Positions 8,224-17,025 of a stretch of 64,000 nucleotides of DNA are shown in pieces (positions within the stretch are counted from its first letter, which is position 1; every line of letters begins with the position of its first letter). This DNA comes from an uncultured Bacteroidales bacterium (GTDB lineage Bacteria; Bacteroidota; Bacteroidia; Bacteroidales; Muribaculaceae). The translations under genes were made by a program, and so were the position numbers. The stretch is from NCBI GenBank assembly GCA_949285735.1, contig CASEAQ010000003.1, forward strand, positions 1 to 64,000, given 5' to 3'. Under the pieces are notes generated by a model that saw nothing but the letters and a program-made list of their open reading frames with translations, was not told the origin of the DNA and ran no database searches.

Positions 8224-8859
8224 ATGGATTACAATCAAGTCTTGTTGGTGGAAGGCAACGACGATTTGCACGTGATAAGTGCGCTGTGTTGCCAGTTTGG
8301 CATAAAGGAAACATTTAAGATTGAAGACTGCAAGGGCGTGGACAGAATCTTAAATGGGTTACCTGTGAGGCTTAAAGGGTCGGGCGACATAAAGACCATC
8401 GGTATAGTTGTCGATGCCGACGTTGATATGGAACGCCGATGGTTGGCAGTACGTCGTATTTTGGTCGATTCGGGGCGCTATGATGCCGTGCCAGATGTTT
8501 GCCCGAATGGAGGATTGATATTGAAGCCGCGGATTGCAGACGACATAAAAGTGGGGGTGTGGATTATGCCTGATAACCGCACCAACGGAATGCTGGAAAA
8601 TTTTGTGGCATTCTTGGTTCCCGAAGAGGATGACTTGATGCCTGTAGTCGATGAGACGTTGGCTGGAATCGAGAGCCGCAAGCTCAATAGATACTCAATT
8701 GTGCATCACGACAAGGCACGTATCCACACATGGCTCGCATGGCAAGAAAGCCCGGGAACACCGATGGGAATGGCTGTAACAAAAAAGTATTTGACAACAA
8801 CGCCGGCAATCTGTCAGGATTTTGTAGATTGGCTGAACTTGTTGTTTAACGAAGATTGA
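8224..8859 (+). CDS. DUF3226 / TOPRIM-like protein, putative effector
   Basis: A 211-residue protein resembling DUF3226. The start LLVEGNDD (residues 7-14) and the later VVDADVD (62-68) reproduce the TOPRIM pattern of a catalytic Glu after strand one and a DxD after the next conserved strand, as in OLD-family nucleases and the DUF4435 effector AriB. The C-terminal half (IHTWLAWQESPGTPMG, about 160-175) is a conserved-looking segment of the family. It is translated immediately after the ATPase, so the two should act together. Nuclease activity is inferred from the acidic residues. The known alternative is a ribosome- or tRNA-directed TOPRIM toxin. Confidence 0.8.
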   Translation: MDYNQVLLVEGNDDLHVISALCCQFGIKETFKIEDCKGVDRILNGLPVRLKGSGDIKTIGIVVDADVDMERRWLAVRRILVDSGRYDAVPDVCPNGGLILKPRIADDIKVGVWIMPDNRTNGMLENFVAFLVPEEDDLMPVVDETLAGIESRKLNRYSIVHHDKARIHTWLAWQESPGTPMGMAVTKKYLTTTPAICQDFVDWLNLLFNED

Positions 8860-8888
8860 AATTCAAACAGGAAAAACAGATATTGACA

Positions 8889-9815
8889 ATGGAAGAGAAC
8901 CACATTCATGACCACGAGCATGAGCAGCAGGTTACCGACAAGTATCTGCAAGCGATAAATGAGAGCAATGTCACTACCGACGACTTGCAAGTGAAAAACA
9001 GCGTGGAAAAGCTGCTTGCCGAGCATCTCGACGAGAACCGTTCGGAGAGCGTTTACAGCTTCATGTTTAACTGCATCGACCTCACCACGCTCAACAGCAC
9101 CGACAGCGAACGCTCGGTGGCTGCCTTCACGCGCCGCGTGAACGACTTTGAGGAGAATTATCCGCAATATCCCAACGTGGCTGCGATATGCGTATATTCA
9201 AATTTCGCCGAGGTGGTGCGCCAAAACCTTGAAGTGAGCGAGGTGAACATCGCCGTTTGCTCTGCCAATTTCCCTTCGTCGCAGGCTCATCTCGAAGTGA
9301 AGTGTGCCGAGACGGCATTGGCTGTCGCCGACGGTGCCGACGAGGTTGACATCGTGTTTAACCTCGGATATTTTGCCGACAGGGCTTATGAGGACTTGTG
9401 TGACGAAATATCGGAAATAAAAGAAGCTGCCGGCAGCGCGCGCCTGAAGGTGATACTCGAAACCGGTGCGTTGAAAACTGCCGAGAACATCAAGGCAGCG
9501 TCGATATTGTCGATGTATTCGGGAGCCGATTTCATCAAGACTTCGACCGGCAAGATTTATCCCGGGGCATCGCTTGAGGCTGCATGGGTGATGTGCCAAT
9601 GTATCAAGGAATATTACGAGAAGCATGGCAGAATGGTGGGCTTCAAAGTTTCGGGCGGCGTGAGAACCACCGAGGAGGCTTTGAAATACTACACCATAGT
9701 CAAGGAAGTGCTTGGCGAGAAATGGCTCACGAACGAGTATTTCCGCATAGGTGCATCGAGCCTTGCCAACAACCTTTTTGCCGACATCACAGGCGAGCAG
9801 AAAGAGGTGTTCTGA
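8889..9815 (+). CDS. deoC: deoxyribose-phosphate aldolase
   Basis: A 308-residue class I aldolase splitting 2-deoxyribose 5-phosphate into acetaldehyde and glyceraldehyde 3-phosphate in deoxynucleoside breakdown. Schiff-base lysine is in DFIKTSTGK (about residues 213-221) and the second active-site lysine in GFKVSGGVRT (about 251-260). The N-terminus is acidic and His-rich (ENHIHDHEHEQQ), about 60 residues longer than minimal DeoC, as in many Bacteroidales forms. The ATG at 8889 is preferred over an upstream TTG that overlaps the DUF3226 stop. A strong hairpin terminator follows. Confidence 0.95.
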   Translation: MEENHIHDHEHEQQVTDKYLQAINESNVTTDDLQVKNSVEKLLAEHLDENRSESVYSFMFNCIDLTTLNSTDSERSVAAFTRRVNDFEENYPQYPNVAAICVYSNFAEVVRQNLEVSEVNIAVCSANFPSSQAHLEVKCAETALAVADGADEVDIVFNLGYFADRAYEDLCDEISEIKEAAGSARLKVILETGALKTAENIKAASILSMYSGADFIKTSTGKIYPGASLEAAWVMCQCIKEYYEKHGRMVGFKVSGGVRTTEEALKYYTIVKEVLGEKWLTNEYFRIGASSLANNLFADITGEQKEVF

Positions 9816-9845
9816 CCAGCATACGCACGGCGTTGAAATAGCAAA

Positions 9846-9884
9846 AGCGTGGACGCACAACCATCGAGTGTGTCCACGCTTTTT
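9846..9884. terminator. bidirectional hairpin terminator after deoC
   Basis: AGCGTGGAC (9846-9854) pairs perfectly with GTCCACGCT (9872-9880), followed by TTTT on the plus strand and preceded by AAAA, so it can also stop the convergent endonuclease transcript from the minus strand. Confidence 0.85.
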
Positions 9885-9949
9885 GTGTAGTTGAGCCGTG
9901 CTGTCGTGCAGGGGCTACTGCGATATGGCTCAGGAGCCGTTTTAAAAGG

Positions 9950-11632
9950 CTACCTGACGAGTATTTTTATCGGGGTGTGCAATTGGTCGGTCGTGACGAG
10001 ATAAGCCCCGTATGGCAGCGAAATCATCGTTCCCGGCTCGATGGTGTCGATGGAGCGCACCAATTGTCCGCTTATGTCATAGATTCGGCATCCCGTGTGC
10101 GGCTCTTCGCAGGTGAAGCGCACGAGTTGCCCGTCATAGATGGTCACGGCAAGCGGGCGGTCGTCGGTCGCCACTTGCTGCACTCCCGATGTGTTTACGG
10201 TTATCGTGTTGGACGGTTCCGACAGATACCCCAGGCGGCTCGATTGCACGTAGTAGGAGTGTATTTCGCCGGGCTGCATGTCATTGAAGTCAAAGTAATT
10301 TTCTTCCGACTGTTCTTGAGTTGTGGTTGCGTTCCCTCCGCTGTAAACCGTCCGTGTAATCACGTAGTAGTCGATTGCCTCGGTTGCTGCTTCCCATTCT
10401 GCGCGGTAGGACGTGGCAGTCACGTTGGTTGCCGGGCGGGCAGTCAGGCGCGAAAGGGTGGGTACGGGGAGGCTCTCGCCCGAAAGCCCCATGCCGACGC
10501 TGCCAGTCAATCCGCCATCGGAAAGCACCAGTCGAGCCGAGTGGCTGCCTGTCGCGGTCGGCGAGTAGGTCACCCTCAATGGGAATCCGTCGGCAGTGTT
10601 TGCGCTCGATGCAGGAATTGAATTTACGGCTATGCTGAAGTAGTTTGCGTTGGTGCCATACACCGTTACGCTTATGTTGCCCCTTAATCCCGTACCTTTC
10701 ACGTTCAGGTCGATTCCTTGTGACGAGCCGACGGCAGCCTCGCCGAAGTTGAGTTCGCTGTCCTGTACCGGGCTTATCAGTATCGGGTCGCCGTCATAAT
10801 GGGCGGCTGTGTATTGTTCGCCTTGGCGGTCGCCCCAGATGTATTCGACGAGTTCGGGGTCATCAACAAACGGGTTGCGGTTGCCCTGTATGGCATACAC
10901 GGCGTTGTTGCGGTCGATTTCCTTTTGGCTCACCGGGTCGATGCGCGACCAGTCGAGCAGCATGTCTATCGCCCAGTCGCGCATCGACAGGTAGCTGTTG
11001 TTGGTGAACATGTAGGTGTAACGCCATTCATACGACTGGTAGCAAGTGACCATGTAGAAATAAATGCGAGCAAAGTCGCCCTTGTATTCGTCGTCGGGTT
11101 CAAACACACGCGACGAGCCGCCGCCTTGCCCCGACACGGGAATGCCCACGGTGCTTGTGCCGTTGCTGAATGTTATGCTGCTCGGGTCAACTTCGCCGAG
11201 GGGGTAGTTCGACTTTGCCATGTTGGCATCGCCGTCAGATGGCAATATGTGCATGATGTCGGTTCCTGCCGGGAAGTCGTAGATGGCATCGTTGCCCGAG
11301 CCCCACCAGCTTTTGGGCACCGAGTGTTCGCGGTTCAAGCCGCGGGTGCCGCCATAGTAGTAATACGTTTGGTTAGCCCAGTTGTCGGAATACATATCCC
11401 ACACGAGCAATCGCCCGTTTACCCTTTCGGGATAGGCGTCGGTTTCGGGGTAGTAATCCCACAGGCTGTTGTAGCTGAGCCGTGTGTGGGAGTTGATTAT
11501 CGAGCACAATTGGTCTTTCAGCGACTCGTCGCGCAAGCCGTCGAGCGAGCTGTAATATCCATCAGGGATTTCTGCCGACAGCGAGAGTGCCGTTGCCGAC
11601 AGCAACAGTGTGGTAAGGTAAAAATACTTCAT
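9950..11632 (-). CDS. secreted endonuclease I family protein with T9SS-type tail
   Basis: A 560-residue exported protein: signal peptide (1-20), endonuclease I domain (about 30-285), an Ig/choice-of-anchor-like segment (about 290-385), a fibronectin III-like segment (about 390-475), and a C-terminal domain of about 75 residues. The nuclease motif NREHSVPKSWW (100-110) carries the expected beta-beta-alpha-metal His103, and the later DGDANMAKSNYPLGEV supplies metal-binding Asn. The end (CRIYDISGQLVRS ... LPYGAYLV ... IKILV) resembles the type A sorting domain read by the type IX secretion system. Likely an extracellular nuclease for DNA/RNA scavenging. Sorting route is inference. Confidence 0.88.
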   Translation of the reverse strand: MKYFYLTTLLLSATALSLSAEIPDGYYSSLDGLRDESLKDQLCSIINSHTRLSYNSLWDYYPETDAYPERVNGRLLVWDMYSDNWANQTYYYYGGTRGLNREHSVPKSWWGSGNDAIYDFPAGTDIMHILPSDGDANMAKSNYPLGEVDPSSITFSNGTSTVGIPVSGQGGGSSRVFEPDDEYKGDFARIYFYMVTCYQSYEWRYTYMFTNNSYLSMRDWAIDMLLDWSRIDPVSQKEIDRNNAVYAIQGNRNPFVDDPELVEYIWGDRQGEQYTAAHYDGDPILISPVQDSELNFGEAAVGSSQGIDLNVKGTGLRGNISVTVYGTNANYFSIAVNSIPASSANTADGFPLRVTYSPTATGSHSARLVLSDGGLTGSVGMGLSGESLPVPTLSRLTARPATNVTATSYRAEWEAATEAIDYYVITRTVYSGGNATTTQEQSEENYFDFNDMQPGEIHSYYVQSSRLGYLSEPSNTITVNTSGVQQVATDDRPLAVTIYDGQLVRFTCEEPHTGCRIYDISGQLVRSIDTIEPGTMISLPYGAYLVTTDQLHTPIKILVR

Positions 11633-11653
11633 GCGGAATGATTTTGCAACTTA

Positions 11654-11661
11654 CAAAGTTA
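11654..11661 (-). promoter_or_regulatory. -7 box of the endonuclease gene
   Basis: The minus strand reads TAACTTTG, matching TAnnTTTG, about 22 bases before the ATG. The -33 element is not at the ideal distance. Confidence 0.5.
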
Positions 11662-11887
11662 GCGAAAAATGTCGAGCAGCAATGTTACAAAACAGTGAAA
11701 AAAACTTGCTTATTTTTGATTGGTATCTCCGTGTTGCAACAATTGATATAAGGGAAGGTTTTTTGCCAGCAAGGAACGCCAACTGTCGAGTTGGTGGAAT
11801 TTTTGCTGTTTGCCAGGTATAATGTGGGTTAAAATGGGGAGTGGTAGAAAAAGAATTGCTAATTTTACCGCCCCAAAATTATGCTTG

Positions 11888-13381
11888 ATGAACAGGAACT
11901 ATCTCCATGTGGTGCTTTGGCTTGTCCTGCTGGTGATTATAGCCTTGCTTGCTCTGAACAGGCTGCCACAACTCTCGTTGATGGGAGAACCGTTGAAAGA
12001 GGTTGACATACTTGCCGACTTGAAGTCTCCGAAAAACAATTCCGACCCCGAAGATGCGGCGATTGCCGACATCATAAACCGTCGTGCCGACTCGATTGCC
12101 GCCGCCCGAAAGGCTGTGGTGGCGGCGAAGCAGGACACTGCCGGCAGCAGTGCCGGGCAGACGGCAAAACCCAAGAAGCCGCGCCAGCCGTCAGCCGTCA
12201 GCGATTCCTTGTTGGCGACGGGGGGCAGCAGCGCGTATATCGAAGATTTCAGCTTGGGCGACGGGTGTGGAATGGAACCATATTACGACGCTATCGACCG
12301 CATGGCGAGCGAGGGCGGCGTGGTGAGGATTGCCGTGCTTGGCGATTCCTATATCGAGGGCGACATTCTCACTGCCGACTTGCGCATGATGCTGCAAAAG
12401 CAGTATGGCGGTTGCGGAGTGGGCTACGTGCCTGTCACCTCCGAGACCTACGGCTTCCGCCGCAGCGTGCGCCACAGCTTCTCGGGGTGGCGTTCCTACA
12501 AGGTCACCGACGTGGGCAAGGGCTTCGACAAAAGCCGCGAGACCATTTCGGGCGAGTATGCAATCCCCGACAGCATGGCGACGGTCGAACTGCGCGGGCA
12601 GCGCAAGTATTACAGCAGCCTCGACAGTTGCGACGAGTCGTCGATATACTTCCGCGCCTTTGCCCCGTGCACGGTCACGGCATCGGTCAACGGCGGGCAA
12701 TACAAGCAGCAGTTTGAGGTTTCGCCGCAACAGGGCTTGCAGGTGCTGACTGTCGATGCCGATGGCGGCAAGGTGGGGCGCGTGCGCTGGTCGGTTGACC
12801 GCAGCGGCGACGATTACACTTTCTATGGCGCGACGATGGATTGCCGCCGAGGCATAGTGCTCGATTGTTACTCGATGCGCAGCACGAGCGGACCCAACTT
12901 GCTGGGAGTGCCCGAGGGGAACATTGCCGACTACGACCGCTTGCGCCATTACGACCTCATCGTGCTGATGTATGGGTTGAATGCCATCACCTCGGAGATT
13001 ACCAATTATGCCGGCTACAAGGAGCGAATGTGCGAAGTAATCGAGCGCATCAAGAGCAATTGCCCCGGCAGCGGCATACTGGTGGTGAGCGTGGGCGACC
13101 GTTGCGAACGCCGCGACGGCGAGATGCGCACGATGCGCGGCGTGCTTGCCATGGTGAAATACCAGCGGCTGATTGCGGCAGAGAGCGGCGTGGCGTTTTG
13201 GAGCATGTTTGACGCTATGGGAGGCGAAGGTAGCATCGTGAAGATGGTCGAGGGCACTCCTCGCGAAGCCAATGGCGACTACACCCACATCAACTTCCTC
13301 GGTGGCCGCAGGCTTGCCGGATATTTCTATGATGCCTTGGTGAAGGGGAAAGAAGAATATGACAACAACGAAGCACAATAA
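11888..13381 (+). CDS. SGNH/GDSL hydrolase-type membrane protein, O-acetylation partner
   Basis: A 497-residue protein with an N-terminal membrane anchor (about 7-24), a low-complexity Ala/Lys/Gln/Pro linker (about 65-110) and an SGNH hydrolase domain in the periplasm. Block I is GDSYIEGD (about 151-158) with the nucleophile Ser; a block III-like YGLNAI is near 360; block V DYTHINF (about 463-469) has the Asp-x-x-His pair. Only eight bases separate it from an MBOAT acyltransferase, matching PatA/PatB and AlgI/AlgJ-X pairs that O-acetylate peptidoglycan or exopolysaccharide. The target glycan is unknown. The ATG at 11888 gives a normal anchor; upstream in-frame starts would add 26 unlikely residues. 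Confidence 0.82.
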   Translation: MNRNYLHVVLWLVLLVIIALLALNRLPQLSLMGEPLKEVDILADLKSPKNNSDPEDAAIADIINRRADSIAAARKAVVAAKQDTAGSSAGQTAKPKKPRQPSAVSDSLLATGGSSAYIEDFSLGDGCGMEPYYDAIDRMASEGGVVRIAVLGDSYIEGDILTADLRMMLQKQYGGCGVGYVPVTSETYGFRRSVRHSFSGWRSYKVTDVGKGFDKSRETISGEYAIPDSMATVELRGQRKYYSSLDSCDESSIYFRAFAPCTVTASVNGGQYKQQFEVSPQQGLQVLTVDADGGKVGRVRWSVDRSGDDYTFYGATMDCRRGIVLDCYSMRSTSGPNLLGVPEGNIADYDRLRHYDLIVLMYGLNAITSEITNYAGYKERMCEVIERIKSNCPGSGILVVSVGDRCERRDGEMRTMRGVLAMVKYQRLIAAESGVAFWSMFDAMGGEGSIVKMVEGTPREANGDYTHINFLGGRRLAGYFYDALVKGKEEYDNNEAQ

Positions 13382-13389
13382 CGGGAATT

Positions 13390-14880
13390 ATGGGAGAACA
13401 TATTTCAGGGATATTTGAACGATTGGGCAACTTGCTCGCCTACGACCCACAGGCACCGATGATTTTCAGCAGCGGCTTTTTCCTGTGGCTCTTTGCCGGT
13501 TTTCTTGTAGTATATACCTTGCTTGAACGCAAGGACAATGCCCGCATCTTGTTTGTGGTTCTATTTTCGTATTATTTCTATTACAAGAGTAGCGGTTTCT
13601 TCTTTTTCCTGCTTGCCGTGGTGACGGTGAGCGATTACTACATAGCACGATGGATGGGGCGCACCGAGGGGCGGTGGGCGCGCAAGGGGCTTGTGGCGCT
13701 GAGCCTTGTCATCAACCTTGGGTTGCTGTGCTATTTCAAGTACACCAATTTCTTCGGCGAGGTGTGGGCTGACCTGACGGGGGGCAATTTTGAGCCGTTC
13801 GACATATTCCTGCCAGTGGGTATATCGTTTTTCACGTTTCAGTCGCTCAGCTACACCATCGACGTGTATCGCCGCCGTATAGTGCCGCTCGACCGCCTCA
13901 TGGATTATGCCTTTTTCGTGTCGTTCTTCCCGCAATTGGTTGCAGGACCCATCGTGAGGGCAAAGGACTTCATTCCGCAGATTCGCCGCCCGCTGATGGT
14001 GACGCGCGAGATGCTTGGCACGGGCGTTTACTTCATCGTGTGCGGACTTTTCAAGAAGGTCGTCATCGGCGACTACATAAGCATCAATTTCGTTGACCGC
14101 ATATTCGACAATCCGTCGCTTTATTCGGGGCTTGAAAACCTCGTGGGCTTGTATGGCTATGCGTTGCAGATTTATTGCGACTTCTCGGGCTACAGCGACA
14201 TGGCGATAGGCATCGCGCTGCTGCTCGGCTTCCATTTCAACATCAACTTCGACAGCCCCTACAAGTCGGCTTCGATAACCGAGTTTTGGCGGCGGTGGCA
14301 CATCTCGCTGTCAAGTTGGCTCAAGGATTACCTCTACATCTCGCTTGGCGGCAACCGCAAGGGGAAGGTGCGTCAATACATCAATCTCATCATTACCATG
14401 TTCCTTGGCGGCTTGTGGCACGGGGCATCGTGGAACTTTGTGCTATGGGGCTTGCTTCACGGCGTTGCGCTGGCATTCCACAAGGTGTGGATGGCGATTA
14501 CCGGACAGAAGGTGGGGCAGAAGCGCGGATTCTGGGCACAGACGCTCTGCGTCGTCCTCACGTTCCATTTTGTGTGCCTGTGCTGGATATTCTTCCGCAA
14601 TGCCGACTTCGACAACTCTATGGCGATGTTGCGCCAGATAGGCACGTCGTTCCACATCGATTTGCTTCCGCAGCTCATCGAAGGCTATTGGAAAGTGCTG
14701 TTGGTGATGCTCATTGGCTTTGTGCTGCACTTCTTGCCCACGTCGTGGGAGTCGGCAGCCAAGCGCGCAATGGTGAAGTTGCCCATCGTGTGTTATTGGC
14801 TGCTGTTGGTGGCAGTGATATACCTTGCCATTCAAATGAAGAGCAGCGAGATACAGCCGTTCATCTACTTCCAGTTCTGA
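13390..14880 (+). CDS. MBOAT family O-acyltransferase (AlgI/DltB/PatA-like)
   Basis: A 496-residue polytopic inner-membrane protein with about 10-12 membrane segments. The family-defining catalytic His is in GGLWHGASWNFVLWG (about 339-353), and the upstream conserved FWRRWHISLSSWLKDYLY (about 299-316) contains the second conserved His. It moves an acyl group, usually acetyl, from a cytoplasmic donor across the membrane to the partner SGNH protein, which transfers it to a sugar hydroxyl. Length equals that of AlgI. Co-transcription with the SGNH gene is near certain from the spacing. Confidence 0.93.
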   Translation: MGEHISGIFERLGNLLAYDPQAPMIFSSGFFLWLFAGFLVVYTLLERKDNARILFVVLFSYYFYYKSSGFFFFLLAVVTVSDYYIARWMGRTEGRWARKGLVALSLVINLGLLCYFKYTNFFGEVWADLTGGNFEPFDIFLPVGISFFTFQSLSYTIDVYRRRIVPLDRLMDYAFFVSFFPQLVAGPIVRAKDFIPQIRRPLMVTREMLGTGVYFIVCGLFKKVVIGDYISINFVDRIFDNPSLYSGLENLVGLYGYALQIYCDFSGYSDMAIGIALLLGFHFNINFDSPYKSASITEFWRRWHISLSSWLKDYLYISLGGNRKGKVRQYINLIITMFLGGLWHGASWNFVLWGLLHGVALAFHKVWMAITGQKVGQKRGFWAQTLCVVLTFHFVCLCWIFFRNADFDNSMAMLRQIGTSFHIDLLPQLIEGYWKVLLVMLIGFVLHFLPTSWESAAKRAMVKLPIVCYWLLLVAVIYLAIQMKSSEIQPFIYFQF

Positions 14881-14990
14881 ACCGCCGTCGGTGGGATTGT
14901 GTTAAAAAACAGTTTTATTGAATATATTTTCCGCAAGCCGATGCAAGGTTTTGCCAATTTTGGGGTTTATAAGGAAAAAGAATCGATGAA

Positions 14991-15266
14991 ATGAAAATTT
15001 GCGTGATATATTTCTGTTTGTTTTTGTCCTTCAGTTTGGGCATCTCGCTTGCGGCGTTCACCACTCCGCGGCAGTTTGAGCAGGCTCTGAAAGATTATTT
15101 CATGCACTACGGTGACGAAGTTTCAGGCATCTTGAAAGTTGAAACCGCGCCCGACAGCAGCAAGTCGCCCGATGTCGTGGATGTGGCAAAGGCGAGGAAG
15201 GGCAACTACGTCGGCATCGACTCGCTGCAACAAGCTGCGCTCACGAGCGTTTCAATAGCCTATTAA
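14991..15266 (+). CDS. small exported protein, unknown function
   Basis: A 91-residue product with a clean signal peptide (about 1-22, hydrophobic core then LAAF). The mature part is mixed-charge with no cysteines and no recognised domain. It stands alone 110 bases after the MBOAT gene and is followed 43 bases later by a perfect 10-bp hairpin terminator, which supports it being expressed. I do not recognise a family; a role beside the O-acetylation pair is possible but only suggested by position. Confidence 0.6.
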   Translation: MKICVIYFCLFLSFSLGISLAAFTTPRQFEQALKDYFMHYGDEVSGILKVETAPDSSKSPDVVDVAKARKGNYVGIDSLQQAALTSVSIAY

Positions 15267-15309
15267 TTTTAGAACAATTGCATTAACTATTTTGTCGTAC
15301 TAACTTGCT

Positions 15310-15345
15310 GGGGCGCACGGTTCATCTCGTGCGCCCCTGTTTTTG
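15310..15345 (+). terminator. rho-independent terminator
   Basis: GGGGCGCACG (15310-15319) pairs perfectly with CGTGCGCCCC (15328-15337) around an eight-base loop, then TGTTTTTG. It closes the SGNH/MBOAT/small protein unit. Confidence 0.9.
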
Positions 15346-15391
15346 TGGGTAAACACGAGCAGTTGAGGCGACTTTTTCGGGGCGGCGTGGG

Positions 15392-16990
15392 TCAGAACTT
15401 GTAGGTGAGCATTGCGTAGATGCCCACTTGCTTGCTCGATATTAGCAGGTTGCTGCCGTTGAAGTAGCCGCCGTTTCCGTCCTCAATGTGGTCGGGGTAA
15501 TTTTCGTAGTTGGTGAAGCGGTAATAGTAGTCAACGCCCACGGTGGCATATATCCTGTGCCACAATCGGCAACTCACCATCGCTTCGAGATGGTTGAACG
15601 ATGCGGTCGAGTAGTTACCCTGCACGTTCACTGGTTCCCCCGTAACGTCGAGCCGTGTTGGGTCATACCCTTTCCATGTGAAAAGTTTGTAGTACTGGTC
15701 TTTCACCGATATTGAAAGCCGCTGCTTGAACAGGTGCAGGTTTACGCCGGCTTTGGCTGCGTAGCCTGACCCCCAGTTGTAATTGCGGTTGTAGTTGCGG
15801 TAGAAGTCGCTCAGCACCCCACCCATTATTATGCCGTTGACGTGTGCATAGGCATCGAGTTGCATGAAAGGGGCGTTGGTGTAGCGAAACACAGCTCCGC
15901 CGCCAAGCGAGGCAGGTGTTCCAAACTTGTAGGGCACCGTGCAAGGGTCGTAGAAATGCTGGTCGTTGTTGTCGCTTATGGTATCGGAGTCGAAATAGTC
16001 GAAGTGCTGGTACATTCCCACCGACAGGCTGCTATTGGGCTTTTCGATGAGGTTGGTTGACAGCAGCCGCCCCATGATTTCAACACGGCTCAGCAACGGT
16101 TGCGTCTTCATTGCATTCAGTTCGATGAGGAAGCTGAAGTTGTCGTAGGGCGTTGTGGTAGGGGTGAACGGGTCGCCATATTCGATGTTTACGCGCATGG
16201 CTGCGCCAGCCTTTGTCAGATTGTCCTTGTCGTGGAACAGCAGCATGCGAGTGCCGAGCGAGAGGTCGATGCTGATGGGTGGCAGTCCGAAGCGTCGCCC
16301 CGTGGTTGACCGCTTTTCCCAAGCCCTGCCAGTGACGATGCGAGTGAATCCGCGCATGGGCGACAAGATAAATGCTGCCAATTCGCGCCCGAAACGCCGT
16401 CCGCCGGTGGTGCGGTCGTCGAGCACCAAGTCGGACGTGCGGTATAGCACTTCGCCTATCGCCGCGCCGCCTATTGGTGTGGCAATTATGTCGTTGGTCG
16501 ATGGATATTCACACTCCATGAACATTTCCCACATCGCGCTGCCGCCGATTGCAAACAGCCCCGATTGCCAAAAGTTGTAGCCGTTGGAGCGTCCGGCGTT
16601 GTAGAAGAGCGACCCGTTGTAGGGGTGGGCAAACATATTGGTGCCAAGGTGGTCGTTATCCCATTCAAACCCGTGCTTGAAGTTCTCTTTAATCGTTTCA
16701 AAGTTTATATAGGCGTAATGCCCCTTTTGCACATATCGGTCGAATGCCCACAAGCCAATGTTGAAGCCTACCGTCTCGGCTGATGCGCGCCAGAAAGCCT
16801 TTTTCTGCAGCCGTTGCACGTCGCTGCTGTCGGGTGGCACGGGTGTGCCCACCAAGTGCCTTGCGGGGTATAGTTCCCATTCTGTCGCTGCCGGAGATGG
16901 AGTGGAGTCCGTTGCTGAGGTTTGCCCGTTTGCCAGTGCGGCAAATGTGGCAATGCAGCAACATAATGCTGCAAGAACGATGTGCTGCAT
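15392..16990 (-). CDS. DUF3943 domain protein, probable outer-membrane barrel
   Basis: A 532-residue exported protein with a signal peptide (1-22). The DUF3943 core is recognised by DRYVQKGHYAYINFETIK and FAHPYNGSLFYNAGRSNGY (about 80-140), followed by many alternating-hydrophobicity strands with frequent Tyr/Phe that end in a terminal Phe, typical of an outer-membrane beta-barrel. No function is established for the family. It is the last gene of an operon after an ABC exporter and purN, 35 bases after purN. A role in envelope or lipid transport would fit the exporter but is inference. Confidence 0.8.
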   Translation of the reverse strand: MQHIVLAALCCCIATFAALANGQTSATDSTPSPAATEWELYPARHLVGTPVPPDSSDVQRLQKKAFWRASAETVGFNIGLWAFDRYVQKGHYAYINFETIKENFKHGFEWDNDHLGTNMFAHPYNGSLFYNAGRSNGYNFWQSGLFAIGGSAMWEMFMECEYPSTNDIIATPIGGAAIGEVLYRTSDLVLDDRTTGGRRFGRELAAFILSPMRGFTRIVTGRAWEKRSTTGRRFGLPPISIDLSLGTRMLLFHDKDNLTKAGAAMRVNIEYGDPFTPTTTPYDNFSFLIELNAMKTQPLLSRVEIMGRLLSTNLIEKPNSSLSVGMYQHFDYFDSDTISDNNDQHFYDPCTVPYKFGTPASLGGGAVFRYTNAPFMQLDAYAHVNGIIMGGVLSDFYRNYNRNYNWGSGYAAKAGVNLHLFKQRLSISVKDQYYKLFTWKGYDPTRLDVTGEPVNVQGNYSTASFNHLEAMVSCRLWHRIYATVGVDYYYRFTNYENYPDHIEDGNGGYFNGSNLLISSKQVGIYAMLTYKF

Positions 16991-17025
16991 ATTCGTTTGT
17001 ATATCAGTATTTAAAAAACATATTC

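Noticed and set aside
12191-13378. A 395-codon minus-strand open frame
   Set aside because: Antisense to the SGNH gene, whose catalytic motifs are clear.
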